Shown: positions 9,601 through 23,715 of the stretch, one piece after another
How the letters are laid out: every line of letters begins with the position of its first letter
How positions within the stretch are numbered: the stretch's first letter is position 1
The notes under the pieces: model-generated
What the model was told of the DNA's origin: nothing
What the model saw: only the letters and a program-made list of their open reading frames with translations
Database searches by the model: none
Made by a program: the position numbers and the translations under genes
From: Halocaridina rubra
Taxonomy: Eukaryota > Arthropoda > Malacostraca > Decapoda > Atyidae
Direction of reading: 5' to 3'
DNA length: 23,715 bases
Assembly: GCA_037179515.1 (NCBI GenBank)
Contig: JAXCGZ010021964.1
Coordinates: 1-23,715, forward strand

Positions 9601-11040
9601 TTGGGGATTCTAAACTTATAAGAGGAAATAGCTTTGATCACAGATACAACATATATTCACCGGTAGTGCTGTGCAAAATAGAGAACATATATGCACAAAT
9701 AGCCTTCAATAGCATCACATATTTGGAGAGCACTTTGTTGCCACTTTTCAAGAAAGTGGTATATCAATGGATCCTGTCACAGCTAAGCTGTACAGATTTC
9801 TTCATGCTTTCTTGAAAGCGAGTTACATTATTTATTTTGCATTCAAATTTTCTAACTAGGTGGCCACAAAATGCCCATTGTCTTTACACATTCATATTGG
9901 AAATTCTGATATTTTTGGAATCACTAGATTACAGATAAAACGGATCTGCATTCAGGTAATAGGTATGGTGAGGAAGTCCTATTTTCTAAACTCATTACAA
10001 GTCAGGGTACCTTTTTTTTTTTTTCCTTAATTGTCATTCCACCTCATTGGCTATGTGCTTGGAACATTCTTCTTTATGAGACTGCATGGGATTCCTAAAA
10101 AATATTAATTGCATTATATTAGACTTCTTTTCCTCATTACTGGCACCATCTACTTTGTATTAAATATCTGAATGCAGTATAACTTGAACACTTAAAACTT
10201 TCAAGTAGTAACTGATAATATGCAGCACAAGTCAAATTCTGCAGCTGTCCTGTACCAAGCGGTTCTTGTTTTTGAGAACCTTATAACACAACTTTTTTGT
10301 TAGCACTTTTAAATTACCATAATTTTGGCATTTCCTGTATTAGTTTAATCAGTTACTTAACCGCATCTTATTAATTATTGCTTATCTTTAGATGGAATAA
10401 GCTATCCTTGTCATAGAAGTTTTGTAGGATATATGCACACTTTTAATATGCCATACTTTCATGTTAGCGTTGCAGTAATTAGTAATAAAAGTGCCATTTG
10501 ATTTCACATCCATAGGTAAGTGATAGGATTTGATGATTGTCTTGCTGATTAACATATGTTAATAGAGAGGAGGATGATATATTGAGAAGATAGACACTTT
10601 TGATATAAGATCTGCTAAAGTTTAATGTCTAAGTAGGTTTTGCTCTTGTTAATAAGCTATGTCTGACCTTTGATTTAACTGCAACATTTGCTTATTGATG
10701 ATTGCAAATGGAATGCTATCATACTTCTGGAATGTTAAGCTCTAGATTTGAATTGACCATAAACACATTATCCACAATGAAAATTTTTTTATACTTAATA
10801 TTTTGTATTTTACAATTGTTAGCAAAAAAATGGCTTTCATCTGCTTTTTTTTATTCTATCTTCTATCGTCTACCTTATTTGCAAAGATTGTCCCTTCAAT
10901 ATAAGAAGTTAATTAAGTGCAGTATAAGTATTTTTTTGTTTATTAATGTTGAGTATATATTGTAAATCAGAAAATGGATTGAATTACGATAAACTTAACT
11001 TTAGAGCTTTATATCAGGCAATTGTCTTTGGTCACTTTTG
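9601..11040. other. Inner left arm without a recognised gene
   Basis: AT-rich sequence. A short hairpin (CCACTTTTC...GAAAGTGG) lies near 9740-9760 and a T tract near 10010-10024. The ORF at 10702-10965 has three substitutions in its right-arm partner frame and no family likeness. From about 10020 inward, substitutions between the arms become frequent. Confidence 0.5.
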
Positions 11041-11236
<196 letters not shown>

Positions 11237-11550
11237 TTAATCCGTTCCCAAAAACTGTTCTTGGGTTGGATTGTTCTTGGGTTTTATTTATTTTTCCCCT
11301 TGAAAAGCATTTAAATTCAATTAATCCATTCCTGGTCACAATAAATATTCATTTTGAAATAATTTTAGTCACTAAAAACATGAAATATAATACAGGTTAA
11401 ATGTATTTCATCTGTAAAAGGAAGATTACAATAATAATAGAAAGGAATTCTACTCTATTAAAGTAAAACAATGTACATATTCAGGTATACAGTATACACT
11501 AGTTGATACTCAGTATAAAATAGCTATATAAAAGTTGTTACATTCTCCCA

Positions 11551-11745
11551 CTAATAACAAATACAGTAGGAAAGAGTACATACTGTAGGTAAAAAACAAT
11601 AATGTATGTAAGAAACAGTACTGTATTTACCTTCGTGCATGATTGTTGCTGGCATACATGGATGGTGGTGGAGGAGGAGGTGGACTAATTTTTGGAAGGA
11701 TAGTCCCCCAATATCACAAACACTTTTAACTTTCTTAGGAGCCAT
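11551..11745 (-). pseudogene. Remnant of transposase N-terminus (element-encoded)
   Basis: ATG at 11745 opens a frame beginning MAPKKVKSVCDIGG, a Lys-rich start like that of pogo/Tigger transposases. It then passes into a His/Leu-rich stretch over a CTC/CAC repeat that would be proline-rich in another frame, suggesting a frameshift. A donor-like GAAG/GTAAAT lies at 11625-11631. No helix-turn-helix or DDE catalytic part remains. Confidence 0.4.
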
Positions 11746-11958
11746 AATTAGGGCTATGTGAAAGGTAACACAATGGAAAATAAAGCAAGAACTCTGAACA
11801 GATCATGAACTAACCACACAGAGTGGGCACCATGGCAGAACTGGGAGCAGGCGAGTGGGACACGCGGTGGCTTGGCCAACACATGTGTGTTCTTGGGTTG
11901 GATTTTATTCTTGGGTTGGGGTCAAAATTTGTTAAAAATTTTGTTCGTGAGTACAGGT

Positions 11959-11979
11959 ATTCGTGGGTTGGGGTCACCA

Positions 11980-11982
<3 letters not shown>
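11959..11982. repeat. Terminal inverted repeat, right end of the element
   Basis: On the reverse strand it starts CAGTGGTGACCCCAACCC, matching the left end. Followed by TG and then (TA)n array 3. Confidence 0.8.

Positions 11983-11984
<2 letters not shown>

Positions 11985-12055
<71 letters not shown>
11985..12055. repeat. (TA)n array 3, in the spacer
   Basis: About 71 bp of TA immediately after the right end of the element. It is present once only, because the inverted copy stops inside the element. Confidence 0.97.
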
Positions 12056-12058
<3 letters not shown>

Positions 12059-12081
12059 AAATAAACTATTATATCACAGCA

Positions 12082-13869
<1,788 letters not shown>

Positions 13870-13886
13870 GGCAACACTGACCTCAC

Positions 13887-13892
13887 TTTATT
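13887..13892 (-). terminator. Possible poly(A) signal AATAAA, right arm
   Basis: Mirror of 9572-9577 with the same downstream G/T-rich sequence. The two candidate poly(A) sites are about 4.3 kb apart, facing each other. Confidence 0.35.
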
Positions 13893-13971
13893 CTATTTCG
13901 CCTTGAGATGCCATTTTGTGGATTTTTCAGTTTTTTGGTGAATTATTCTTGCCTGTATATTAAATTCTAAT

Positions 13972-14406
13972 TCAATTTCCCAGCTCATAACTGCTTATCT
14001 TTAAATTAGAACAACTTGCCTTCAAGAGGCATCTGCTTCTACTATACGACATAAAGAGATGAATGCAGAAAAGGAGATTATATTTTTTTGAAGAATAAGA
14101 TACTTCAACTGCGTCGATGCTAATATAAATCCTACAGATTCTGATTGCTTGCTGATTTTGATTAAGGCTCTTTAAAACCTGATGTAGTCTGTCAATATAA
14201 GCCTTAGAGGTGTATTTTAAATAACTATAAACTAATTTCTTAAAAGTGGTTTTCTTTCTCAAGGAAGAATCATCATCATTACAAGGTCTCTCATAGTTTA
14301 TCATCCATGACATCTTAAAAGCTTTTTGTTCATGTATCATCTTACAATCAAGGAAGGAAATCTCTATCCCAGGTTGAAAGAGGTTTTCCTCTCCGCACTC
14401 ATGCAA
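13972..14406 (-). CDS. Unassigned 144-codon ORF, right arm
   Basis: Encodes the same 144 residues as 9058-9492. Unrecognised and probably not a gene. Confidence 0.15.
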   Translation of the reverse strand: MHECGEENLFQPGIEISFLDCKMIHEQKAFKMSWMINYERPCNDDDSSLRKKTTFKKLVYSYLKYTSKAYIDRLHQVLKSLNQNQQAIRICRIYISIDAVEVSYSSKKYNLLFCIHLFMSYSRSRCLLKASCSNLKISSYELGN

Positions 14407-15065
14407 ATCTCAAAACACCACTTCCCGAACATGATGTGGCAAGGTCTCTGGTATAGGTCCACCCTTCAGAGCTGCAAAGCTGAAGAGGATGCCAAGCAAC
14501 TCAGAATAGGAGCAGCAAAAGAGGCATAACTGCCACAACCAATCCCTCCTCAGGGCTTACAACCCAAGAGAGCATTAGATCACCCAGAGGCTTACCTCAT
14601 CTCTCAACAATATACACACCACAACACAGTCTTTTCTACAGAAGTGACCCTCTGGCTGTCATTTCTTGAAGACTATTCCTAGCTGTAGACACTGAGAGCA
14701 ACCCAGGAAACACATTATGGAAGACTGTACTGAAAACAACCACATACAACAACAACGCAACACACACTCCCTGAAAAGCTCTGCGGGAAAGCTCAGGATA
14801 AGCAGAGGGCTTCCTCAAGACTCAGGGCTGTTCAGCCAGGCAGCTTAGGGAACAATAACCAACACTAGTTCCTTTCGTAAAATAGGCAATTCTGGAAACT
14901 GGCAGTGGGGAGAATGACGTACTGGCATCATAACTACGGTATTTCATGACTGGATACCCATTTATCTTGATTTAAAGTAAGTGACAGGTGGTTTGTGGAT
15001 AGGTGAAACTAGGTCTGTTACAGACCTTCATGAAATATGTTATAAGAAGACCCAAAAGTACAGAT

Positions 15066-15136
15066 TCAGAAAAGCTGCTGTTTTGGTCTTGGATTTTGGG
15101 AATGCCTTCCTGATATCATCAAACCCAAAGTAGCTT
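15066..15136 (-). CDS. Inferred terminal coding exon, right arm
   Basis: Identical to 8329-8399; the stop TGA occupies 15068-15066. Confidence 0.62.
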
Positions 15137-18100
15137 CTGAGGAGAAAGCAAGAGACTCAGTTACACACAGCATCACTTATAAACATCATATCACATCCTT
15201 TCAAAAAATGACAGATTAGATGTGGATTGGGAGTATTTATTATTGTGACATTTTTTCATCTATTATATTAATAACATAAAATATCATGCTTAGGGTATAA
15301 CAGTTGCAAAGGAACAATGGGCAGCCTGTTTCTTATTAAGTTTGTAGTCTGCTACAAAATCCAGGAAGTATTATGAAGAACGATTTAGTCCTTAAATGGT
15401 TAATTTTCAACTGCAGTAACAAGGCCTTAAGGATTTGTAACACAGACACTCGTTACATCTCATTTAGTGGACTTGTATCAAAATCCTGTCAAAGCTACAA
15501 TGATAATTGCTATTAGGTATTAAAGACTTCTTGCTTTTCAGGCTGACAGGCCATTCTAAATTATCATGACACAGACTTTTAGAGGCAAATTTCTTTCATT
15601 TATTGATAGGTGAATATGATACATTATGTACTACTTTCTCCTGAAGCAATAAGGGAACTCAAGGGATTAGGTGTCCAAGTCAAAATCTAATAAACCCTTG
15701 CACTCTTGAGGGTAATGTTATAAATATAGATAACTAGCTCTATATCAGGCTCTTCTACAGGCTTCCAAAGTTCTTATTATATCAAGGAGACACCAATATT
15801 CAAATTATCTCCCTAGTTACAAACGAAAGGCACAGATAGAGCTCAAGGTATGAGTGTGTTTTGGGATGCATTTGTGGATTGTGCCTTCTTGTCAACCTTG
15901 GCAATGTGTCTTCTTTAACAAGCAGTGGTTTGCTTAACCTATGGTTTAGTGTGTACCATTCTCTGAGGGGTAAAATATCTGGCGATTTGTTTCATTTATA
16001 AATTAATATCTACAATGCCTCCCTGTACTTTTCTGATATTTCTTTTGGTAACAGATCAATCAGGGTGAATAAACTTGCAAGGTAGAACTTCTTTACCCTG
16101 AAAGTTTACCTCTCTCTTTGCTACTAATACAGGTTGCTCTCTGTCTACTGTAGTTCAAGATGTACTATCAATTTCCTTTTTCTATAATGAATGCTATTTC
16201 TTCACCATACTTATTCAATCAGGCAGTACCAGCCCATCATATACCCTAGGTATAAGGAATTATAGTTATATACGATTGGCTCACATAAAAATTACTCTTA
16301 ACCAATTCCAAAGAAGTGTGGCATTTAATACAAATATACTTCTTTACCTGTCAAGGTGAAGTAAACATCAATACCTCCTCTGAAAGCTGCAAGGGTGTAT
16401 ACTGGAAAGCAAATCATTTAATACTACTAAAAGAAGAAACTTGCCAATGAACCTTAAGCTAATTATGATCAAAATGGAAAACTATTACTTGTCAGAGTTG
16501 TAATTGTTGCACTTCCAAATACGTTTATTTTTCAAGGCAAAGGTAAAGTATATAAATCCGAATTAATTTCACTATAAATCATATACCAGAATCATATCCC
16601 ACAACAAAAGAGAAAAACTTAAAAGAATAATTTCCTATATCGTAGTAAGTAAATTGAGAAAAAGGTATAAAGCTAAACACACTGCATATAAGAAGATACC
16701 AGCCATGAAGCTCAATCAATCAACTTGCCATGATATTAGACAAATAACCACCCATATACATAAGTAAATACAGGGGAACAAGTATTAAAAATAATCACGT
16801 GTTTGGTAATCACGTAGGGTAAAAGTAACACACAAAATCAGGTAACTCCATCCCACGTGTAAAACTGGGTGAAATCAACAGCAGGTACTTCACAGGAATG
16901 CTTGCGGAGGAGGATATCTGTTGCTATTATGCACTAGGCTTATATTTTCACAAGTAAATTCATTTAAAAAAAAACTCTAAGTACTGGACTGATAATTTTT
17001 GATCCACATGACTAACACAAGAGAATATGAAACAAAAAAAAAATTATTTTTACATGTAAATGATACATTAAAACAGAACAAGCCTAGAGCAGTCATAACT
17101 TAAAACAAAGTGAGGATGAGTTAAGATAATAGAATTACATACTTCTGCTGCGTACGCTTGTGCTTCTCTTGCTGGAAACAGCTGACCCTTGAATGGGGGG
17201 AAAAACATTATTCTGATAAGAAATACACATCCATACAGGGCTAAAGGTATTGAAAAAATAAATTATTAGCATCTACAGTAATTCATACAGCTATGACATA
17301 ATTAATATGCATATCAACCCTTTTACACTGATATATTCTATATCAATGTGCATAGTTCATGCACATTTTTCTCTGCATATATTAAGTCATCAGAAATTGC
17401 AAAAAATATGCAAACTATCTTCACTTAAACTTATGCACAACTCTGATAGTAACATTGGATTTAAGATAACCGTATTATATCATTAACACGATTTTGACAA
17501 TAATATGAACTTAAATAATAAAATAACCTACATTATGAAATATTCTGAAGCAATCAAACTGACTTAAGAAACAACACACACAAGAATAAGTTTGATCATG
17601 TATGTAGCTCCATCTATGATTCTTGTAAAAGAAAAGAAGAGCGGTCTGAGGCTAGCAAGAGCATGCACTCAGGGTAACAATTACATCTGCCAAAACAAGT
17701 CCTTCGCAAGAAGGCAACTGTCCTAGCCCTTGGTAGAAAAGGGAGCCCGTGACTAAAACCGGAACTGATATATTTGAAAATAACGTACTGAGGAGCACTG
17801 ACTTCTAGTTGCTTTAAAACATTTCGAGTTAAGATCAGAAGAGTTGAGACAAGTTCAAAATACTTTTTACTAAATATATTTGTGTTTTTTATAATTTCCT
17901 AGGAGACATAATACTTCTTGTGTGGTATTCATATGAGTTTGCCCACTTCTTTTATGATGTATAATACTTCAACATAATATTTGATACTTGAACTGCCTTC
18001 ACTCACACACACACACACATACACACATTTCGAAAGTCTAATTTATATTTCAAAGTCTCTTTACAAGCAAAGTATTAAAGCTACATGAGTTTAGCAACAA

Positions 18101-18216
18101 CACCTTACCTTCATGACTATCATGACCTTCAGCTGATTGGTCAGGATCAGTTTGAGACATGGGACGCAACATCCGCAAAGAGGTGCCCCTTCGCCGAGAT
18201 GGAGAATGTCTCAAAG
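15066..18216 (-). CDS. 3' end of the same unrecognised spliced gene, right-arm copy
   Basis: The mirrored exons are 18216-18109, 17187-17143, 16401-16348 and 15136-15066, with the stop codon at 15066-15068. All splice sites and coding bases match the left-arm copy, so both copies appear equally intact over this portion. The only length changes between the arms here are in introns, for example a T tract at about 17040 and at 6433. The two copies point toward each other across the spacer. Which copy, if either, has a complete 5' end cannot be judged here. Confidence 0.62.
16348..16401 (-). CDS. Inferred 54-nt exon C, right arm
   Basis: Identical to 7067-7120, including the CCAG acceptor and GTAAAG donor. 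Confidence 0.55.
17143..17187 (-). CDS. Inferred 45-nt exon B, right arm
   Basis: Identical to 6283-6327, including the donor GTATGT and the CAAG acceptor. Confidence 0.68.
18004..18027. repeat. (CA)n microsatellite, right arm
   Basis: Mirror of 5443-5466 with equal unit number. Confidence 0.85.
18109..18216 (-). CDS. Inferred exon A, right arm
   Basis: Identical to 5254-5361, with its donor GTAAGG read from 18108 downward and acceptor CAG at 18217-18219. Confidence 0.75.
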
Positions 18217-18865
18217 CTGCAAAGCAAATAGCAAAGCACCAATAACACAAGCCTAAAGTACATGTCTGATATGTCAATAAGTAAATTCTAGCATATTCTA
18301 CCACGTCTACATGATGATGATGATAATAACTACTTTACCATTAAAATATAAACTCTAAACAATATTCCTGTTCACCAAAAGACAGAAAAAACCACACTAC
18401 AATTGTGACAGAAAACTATAAAATGTCTTACCATACCAATGAATAAATTTAGAAAAATACATTCAATGAATAAGTACGTATTTAGATGAAGATTGCCTTG
18501 CAAAGGTCATTTGTGGCATGCATACTAAATACATTACAATATTATGAAAGTCTTACCACATCTAACTAGGTTTCTTCACTGCAAATAATAAAAACATAAA
18601 TAACCTAATACAAAAATTTACAAGACCTGTGAAAGAAATGTTAATAAGTTTTCATATTCGCATACAATGCAATAAGAAAATAAGTTTTAGAATTATATTC
18701 AATCTTACTCTTATGATACTAATTTATTCGTGTAGTAAAGTATTCAATACTAACAGTATAATTTCTTTTCCTATTCTATAATATCAGAGAATCAAGGCAA
18801 AGCAATACACGAAGGAAGCTTCAGACACAGTTTGGAGTCAGCTACTCGTGCAACCCTTTGTACAT

Positions 18866-19062
<197 letters not shown>

Positions 19063-19622
19063 TGCAAAATTTATTTTACTTGGTCATACTTCCTCCATAC
19101 AAACACATTAAACTGAGGAAATAATTTGACTAAATAGCACTGTATGTGTGCTAATGTGAGGGCAACTCAATTGCTAGTAGATTGTTGGTGCGAAAGAATA
19201 TTAAACAAGTGTTCTGTGTTCAGCTTAGTCCTATCTCTCACAGATTCATACATGTATTTTAACTTTTCCCCATAAACATTACCAGGATGTTAAATATATA
19301 CCCAACTAAAGAAATTTTTTCTGTAATGAGGGAACATGAAATATACCTTCATTTTCCTTCTATGACAAAAGAAGAGAATGAAAAGGATATCAAAAGGAAA
19401 GAGAGAAGTCTGCCCTCACATTTCCGGTGTGCAATAAAAGGTGTTTATAACGATTTTATTTAACAGCTATTGTTGGCAATCTCTTTCCTACTAAACATTT
19501 TTCCTTGCCTAAGACTAGGTGATAGACAGAAGAGGCTAGGATGGGCAGGAGAAGATAAACACTAGCAGATGATACTAGCATGATAAATGGAAATTACTAG
19601 AGCATGAGATTTACATTGCCTT

Positions 19623-19886
19623 ATGACATGTTGTTATTCACGTGCTTCTTTGAAAGAGCACTATGTCAGTAAATACAGCAATAAGTGGCTCCACATATAT
19701 ATACCATTTAAAAGTATGGTGATGACAAATCAGCTTCAAACACTGAATGCATTGCCTAGTTTATTAGGTCATTATCAACTAACCACACAGCGTATAATAT
19801 ATACAAATTTCAAAAGCCTATCCTTCAAGGTGAAAAACTTTATGACTTCTGAAGTGTCTTGTATTCATACCAAAAAACGAAATTAA
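19623..19886 (+). pseudogene. Unassigned ORF, possibly zinc-finger remnant, right arm
   Basis: Same 87 residues as 3620-3883 minus strand; see that entry for the weak likeness. Confidence 0.2.
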
Positions 19887-20407
19887 CAGTCACTCTTTGA
19901 ATATACATATATATGAAAGAATTAGCTTTCCTCTTACATCACTGAATAATTTTAATTCTAAGAATCTGCAAGCTTAAACTATCATGTTGCTATGCCTTCC
20001 AGTCTCATTTGATACTCCTACAAATTAGCTGCTTCTTAATAATTAATCATTATTATTGACTGCAACTGAATTATCTATTGTTTTCTTAGTGACATTATAT
20101 ACATTGAGGTTGGGAGTGATTTGCTAAACCATTTGCCTTTCACCAATGCTATTTCAATTTTCAGATTTTAATTTACCTATTTTTATACTGAAGCTTAATA
20201 AAAATTAACATACACCTCACAAACGATGACACTTGATCTAGATAATAAAAAACTTCTGGCAATTAACTACATAAAGGATGAGGTTGGCTGCTTGATTAGT
20301 TCAGATTGGGTACTTTAACTTCAGTTTTTTGCATATCCATATCTATTCATAAAGATATAGCAATGAGTGTAGTCATAAAATCACATGAGGAATAACTTAG
20401 GGCAGTC

Positions 20408-20513
20408 TCATTCATCATCCTCATTTGACACGAAGACACTGCGATAATCGAAGCTCATTCTAACTTGTGAAACACTGGTGCTTGTCCATGAGAAAACTAC
20501 TGTATCATGGTTC
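20408..20513 (-). CDS. Candidate small terminal exon, right arm
   Basis: Mirror of 2994-3099, same acceptor and reading frame, stop at 20410-20408. Confidence 0.25.
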
Positions 20514-20642
20514 CTAAAATAAACATATAAGTTGTACAACATACTGGGAAACTAATAATTTTATACTTAATCCATCTGAGTCACTTCTACCTGTTCTTGA
20601 TAACATATTGTTCCTATGGGGACCAAGAAGAAATTTAAATAA

Positions 20643-21163
20643 TTTTAATTTGATACAGTAACTTACATTGAAGGTTGATATTAACTTTCGTAAACGAAGC
20701 TTCCTTTTTGATATATTTGGGTCTATGATTTATATAGGGAAGAAGAGTAAAGTCGACCCATTCTTCACAATAAAAAGTAAAGATCATTGCCACATCAGTA
20801 AATATCATTTAATGCACACAGGGAAGACACCTTCTCTGCTACAGTGTGATATTCATATTTAAAATTCTCCTCATATTTGCTAAGTAAAACATGTTACAAA
20901 TGTGGATAACAAAAGCATTAATCTTCACAATGAATTTCTTTACTCTACAGTATTCTGTGGAATAAACCCTGCTGTTTAAGTCCTACTGGATTTTCTATTT
21001 GTTTAATAATATTATCTTAATAGCTTTAGAACAAGGAAGAAATCATATACTCCAAATTTCCTCATGCTGCATAATGTGACTAAAATGTAAAGAGAAGAAG
21101 GGCGCTAACAATCTTTCCCTCTGACTCTTTCATGCCCACATAATATGATGCATTACAAACTCA
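20643..21163 (+). repeat. Tandem unit copy B' (zinc-finger-derived), right arm
   Basis: Mirror of 2344-2864; forms a direct repeat with 21179-21673. Confidence 0.9.
20668..20862 (+). pseudogene. Decayed C2H2 zinc-finger relic, copy B', right arm
   Basis: Same 64 residues as 2645-2839 minus strand, including LFDIFG and MHTGKTP. Non-functional for the same reasons. Confidence 0.5.
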
Positions 21164-21178
21164 GTTTTAAATAGCAAA

Positions 21179-21673
21179 TTTAATTTGATACAGTAATTAA
21201 CATTGAAGGTTGATATCAACTTTCGTAAACGCAGCTTACTTTTTGATATATTTGGGTCTATGATTTATATAAGGAAGAAGAGTAAAGTCGTCCCCATTCT
21301 TCACCATAAAAAGTAAAGATCATTGCCACATCAGTAAATATCATTTAATGCACACAGGGGAGACACCTTCTCTGCTACAGTGTGATGTTCATATTAAAAA
21401 TTCTCCTCATATTTACTAAGTAAAACAAAAGCATTAATCTTCACAATGAATCTCTTTACAGTATACTGTGGGATAAACCCTGCTGTTTAAGTCCTACTGG
21501 ATTTTCTATTTGTTTAATAATATTATCTTTATAGCTTTAGAACGGGGAAGAAATCATGTACTCCAAATTTCCTCATACTGCATAATGTGACTAAAAGGTA
21601 AAGAGAGGAAGGGTGCTAACAATCTTTCCCTCTGACTCTTTCATGCCAACATAATATGATGCATTACAAACTC
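21179..21673 (+). repeat. Tandem unit copy A' (zinc-finger-derived), right arm
   Basis: Mirror of 1834-2328. Carries the HTGETP-encoding variant and the same ~20-bp deficit relative to copy B'. Confidence 0.9.
21214..21397 (+). pseudogene. Decayed C2H2 zinc-finger relic, copy A', right arm
   Basis: Mirror of 2110-2293, with the same frameshift and HTGETP motif. Confidence 0.5.
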
Positions 21674-23500
21674 AATTTTCTTGTTACAGTTGTGGCCACC
21701 ACGCAAACTCTAAGGTGGAGTGCCAAATATGAATAAAATAGAAACTACTACACTAATGTTAGTAAATGAAAACAGGGATCTGAAACTTTCGTCTTTGAGC
21801 AAGGAGGAGATGAATTTCAAAACTAGAGTCAATAGACATGTTTTTCTTCTGTAATGCACAAAAGCTTCTCCTCTCAGTAACTGCACAAGAAGTTATGGTT
21901 CCCTTTCTAGATGACGCAATACACAATTCATGCATATATCCTGAAATGTTGGAATCCAAGGAGTCTGACGTTTCAGAGTAAATATTGGTCCGTGGAGTTA
22001 CCACATTTATTCTTAGTTTCTTTTATACTCAATTTATAAGTAAGTACAAATATAAATTTAAAACTAAACAAGTTACTTCCTTAGATGAAAATGTTTTTTG
22101 AAGCTGGAAATCATTTTTCCCCCATCAATTATATTATCTACTATCTACCGAGGTATACGTAACTAAGTTGTAGAACTAATAAAATTATTAACTATAAGCC
22201 AGATATTATTAAAGTAACCAATCCTTTCATGGCTTCACTATCCTTCTAATATTAGTGGTTAAAGTATGGAAGTGTAGTCCACAAAAGAATCAAATGTTCA
22301 GACAGTTTTGCAAATAATATACTAATTCTTCTTTTTCTTTGAAACATGCAGTCATATTCTTTTAAAGCCTGTAGAATGGCCAAAAAAGAATAAATAAAAA
22401 AAAAGGATGCTGCTGGGCTTCATAACACCCTGCCCATCTTTATCCTTTCCATCCAATGGCTCTTGGCAGGGACAAAAATTTCATGATGTAAGGATGTGCT
22501 AGTCCTTTACTCCCCATATCTCTTGTAGTTGGCTCTTACAATTCAAAAGAAACACGGGAACAGATTTATAATTATTTAACAAATTTAATATCAATAGAAA
22601 TTCAAGTAAAAGTTAATATTTACTGATCCTTGAAGCAGTCAATAAAAAGTTACAGATCAAATTTCTAGAAGAATGCTGCAATGCACACATGCCGATTAGT
22701 AATTACCACTATGACAACAGATATTCATTTGTACCCAACATATTTTTCAGAATTCTCTCTGAAAGGCAAAGAATGTTTACAACACATGAATGGTAAAATA
22801 ACAACCGAACTTTATTAAATGACATCAGTATCAAGAGTAAAATATGCATATAACAAGTGCAAGGCCAAATATATCTGTGGAGAATTATGAAACAAAATGG
22901 AACATTTACTTTAAAAAACAAAACGAGCTCTGAAGAAGTAACCAAAATGTGTACTTAAAACTAGAATGCACAAGCAAATACCTTCATACTATTAAGGAAT
23001 CTAAAACTTAAAAGTATTCAATCTTACTTTTAAACAAAATGAAATAAATATAAACTTTAAAGTCTGCACTAGACATCCATGCTCATTTCACAAAACCAAA
23101 ACGATTTTAGAAGAGACTGTTGGACCACCCTTATTCCTATACCATCCACTACAGTAAATTTAAACTTAAGTAATAAAAAATTGTGGTAAAAGTGCACACT
23201 CTCCTGTCTATACCTGCCATGGCTTGAGATTTAGTGTCATACCGCTAAAGAGATTAGAATAAAATGCATGGGAAAGCAAGCAGTGACATCATGCACATTC
23301 TAAGTATCCAAAGCACATAGGAGGGACCTTGGACACTTTCCTCCTCTCTCTCTCTCTCAAAACATACACAATGAGCTATGGGAGAGGACAGGGTACAAGG
23401 TAATATTTCCTTCTTATAGAATATTTTTAATTAATTTTTCAATTATTAAAAACATTTGTTTTTGAGCTTTATTTGTCACTATATTAAGAATTTCAGATAT
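21674..23500. other. AT-rich stretch without a recognised gene, right arm
   Basis: Mirror of 1-1833. The ORF at 21759-22004 encodes the same residues as its left partner; the ORF at 22709-22945 differs from its partner by a one-base indel in a T/A run. No gene supported. Confidence 0.5.
23340..23359. repeat. CT/GA microsatellite, right arm
   Basis: A fairly pure CTCTCT run. The paired left-arm site (about 143-163) is interrupted by several C and G changes, so the two arms differ more here than in surrounding outer-arm sequence. Confidence 0.8.
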
Positions 23501-23715
23501 ATGACACTAATTATTGAAGAAGGAGAGTAACTTATCTTTATTGTCATAAATTCATTCATCAAAAATATATCAGATTCAATTGATAGAAAATTCTGCAGGC
23601 ATAAGTGAGAACAACATCACCAATTAACAAAATTATTCAGTTATTACAATTCAGTACAAGCAGTTTCAATAATAACTTTGCTTATATAAGCAAATATTTT
23701 TTCTTATTCAAATGA
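23501..23715. other. Sequence beyond the last testable base pair
   Basis: The partner of this 215-bp stretch, if any, would lie to the left of base 1. It is AT-rich and no feature was recognised. Confidence 0.6.

Larger units (their letters stand above)
11441..12081. other. Single-copy spacer (loop) of the palindrome
   Basis: These 641 bp have no inverted partner in the window. They hold the remaining two thirds of the pogo-like element (to 11982), a third (TA)n array (11985-12055) and about 26 bp of flank before the right arm starts. Pairing stops abruptly: the base after 11440 and the base before 12082 no longer complement. A short CTATTATTAT-like sequence lies at the join and could be microhomology, although that cannot be shown from this allele alone. 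Confidence 0.9.
13870..15065 (-). other. Probable 3' UTR, right arm
   Basis: Mirror of 8400-9600. One extra base near 14860 relative to the left arm (GG against G). Contains the partner ORFs at 14636-14818 and 13972-14406. Confidence 0.4.
15137..18108 (-). other. Introns of the right-arm gene copy
   Basis: The intronic parts are 15137-16347, 16402-17142 and 17188-18108. They mirror the left-arm introns with a few one-base indels and substitutions. No additional gene seen. Confidence 0.5.

Noticed and set aside
10702..10965. 87-codon ORF in the inner arm
   Set aside because: The partner frame in the right arm has amino-acid changes and a different end; no motif.

Overview
This is eukaryotic, AT-rich nuclear DNA. 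It has spliceosomal splice sites, short phase-matched exons separated by introns, (TA)n arrays up to about 170 bp or more, a pogo/Tigger-like DNA transposon and decayed C2H2 zinc-finger sequence. An animal is likely. Long (TA)n tracts of this kind would suit an arthropod such as a decapod crustacean, but that is only an inference. Nothing prokaryotic is present (no operons, Shine-Dalgarno sites or compact ORFs), and no rRNA, tRNA or CRISPR was seen.

The dominant structure is one giant inverted repeat. Bases 1-11440 reappear as the reverse complement at 12082-23500, around a 641-bp single-copy spacer (11441-12081). Base 1 pairs with base 23500, so the left arm may continue outside the window. 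Bases 23501-23715 cannot be tested for a partner. By eye, the outer 10 kb of the arms differ mostly by single-base homopolymer indels and a few substitutions. The innermost ~1.2 kb carries about a dozen real substitutions plus small indels.

Each arm, read from its outer end, contains: AT-rich sequence with no recognised gene; a tandemly duplicated ~500-bp unit that is a decayed C2H2 zinc-finger relic, in the opposite orientation to the gene below; a candidate small exon; a long (TA)n array; the 3' end of a spliced gene (four inferred coding exons, the last with a stop codon); a 3' UTR-like stretch with a possible poly(A) signal; and a second (TA)n array next to the spacer. The gene is on + in the left arm (5254-8399) and on - in the right arm (18216-15066), so the two copies converge tail-to-tail. 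Their coding exons look identical. The 5' exons were not found and probably lie outside the window or in undetected small exons. I do not recognise the protein.

The centre explains part of the history. A 771-bp non-autonomous pogo/Tigger-like element (11212-11982) with ~24-bp terminal inverted repeats sits between (TA)n arrays. The palindrome breakpoint lies inside it: only its first 229 bp are repeated, inverted, in the right arm (12082-12310). The inverted duplication therefore arose after the element inserted, by an event that joined about position 12081 to the complement of 11440. It may be a real palindrome or an assembly fold-back/haplotype join. The concentration of substitutions in the inner arms argues against a simple read fold-back, but the sequence alone cannot decide.
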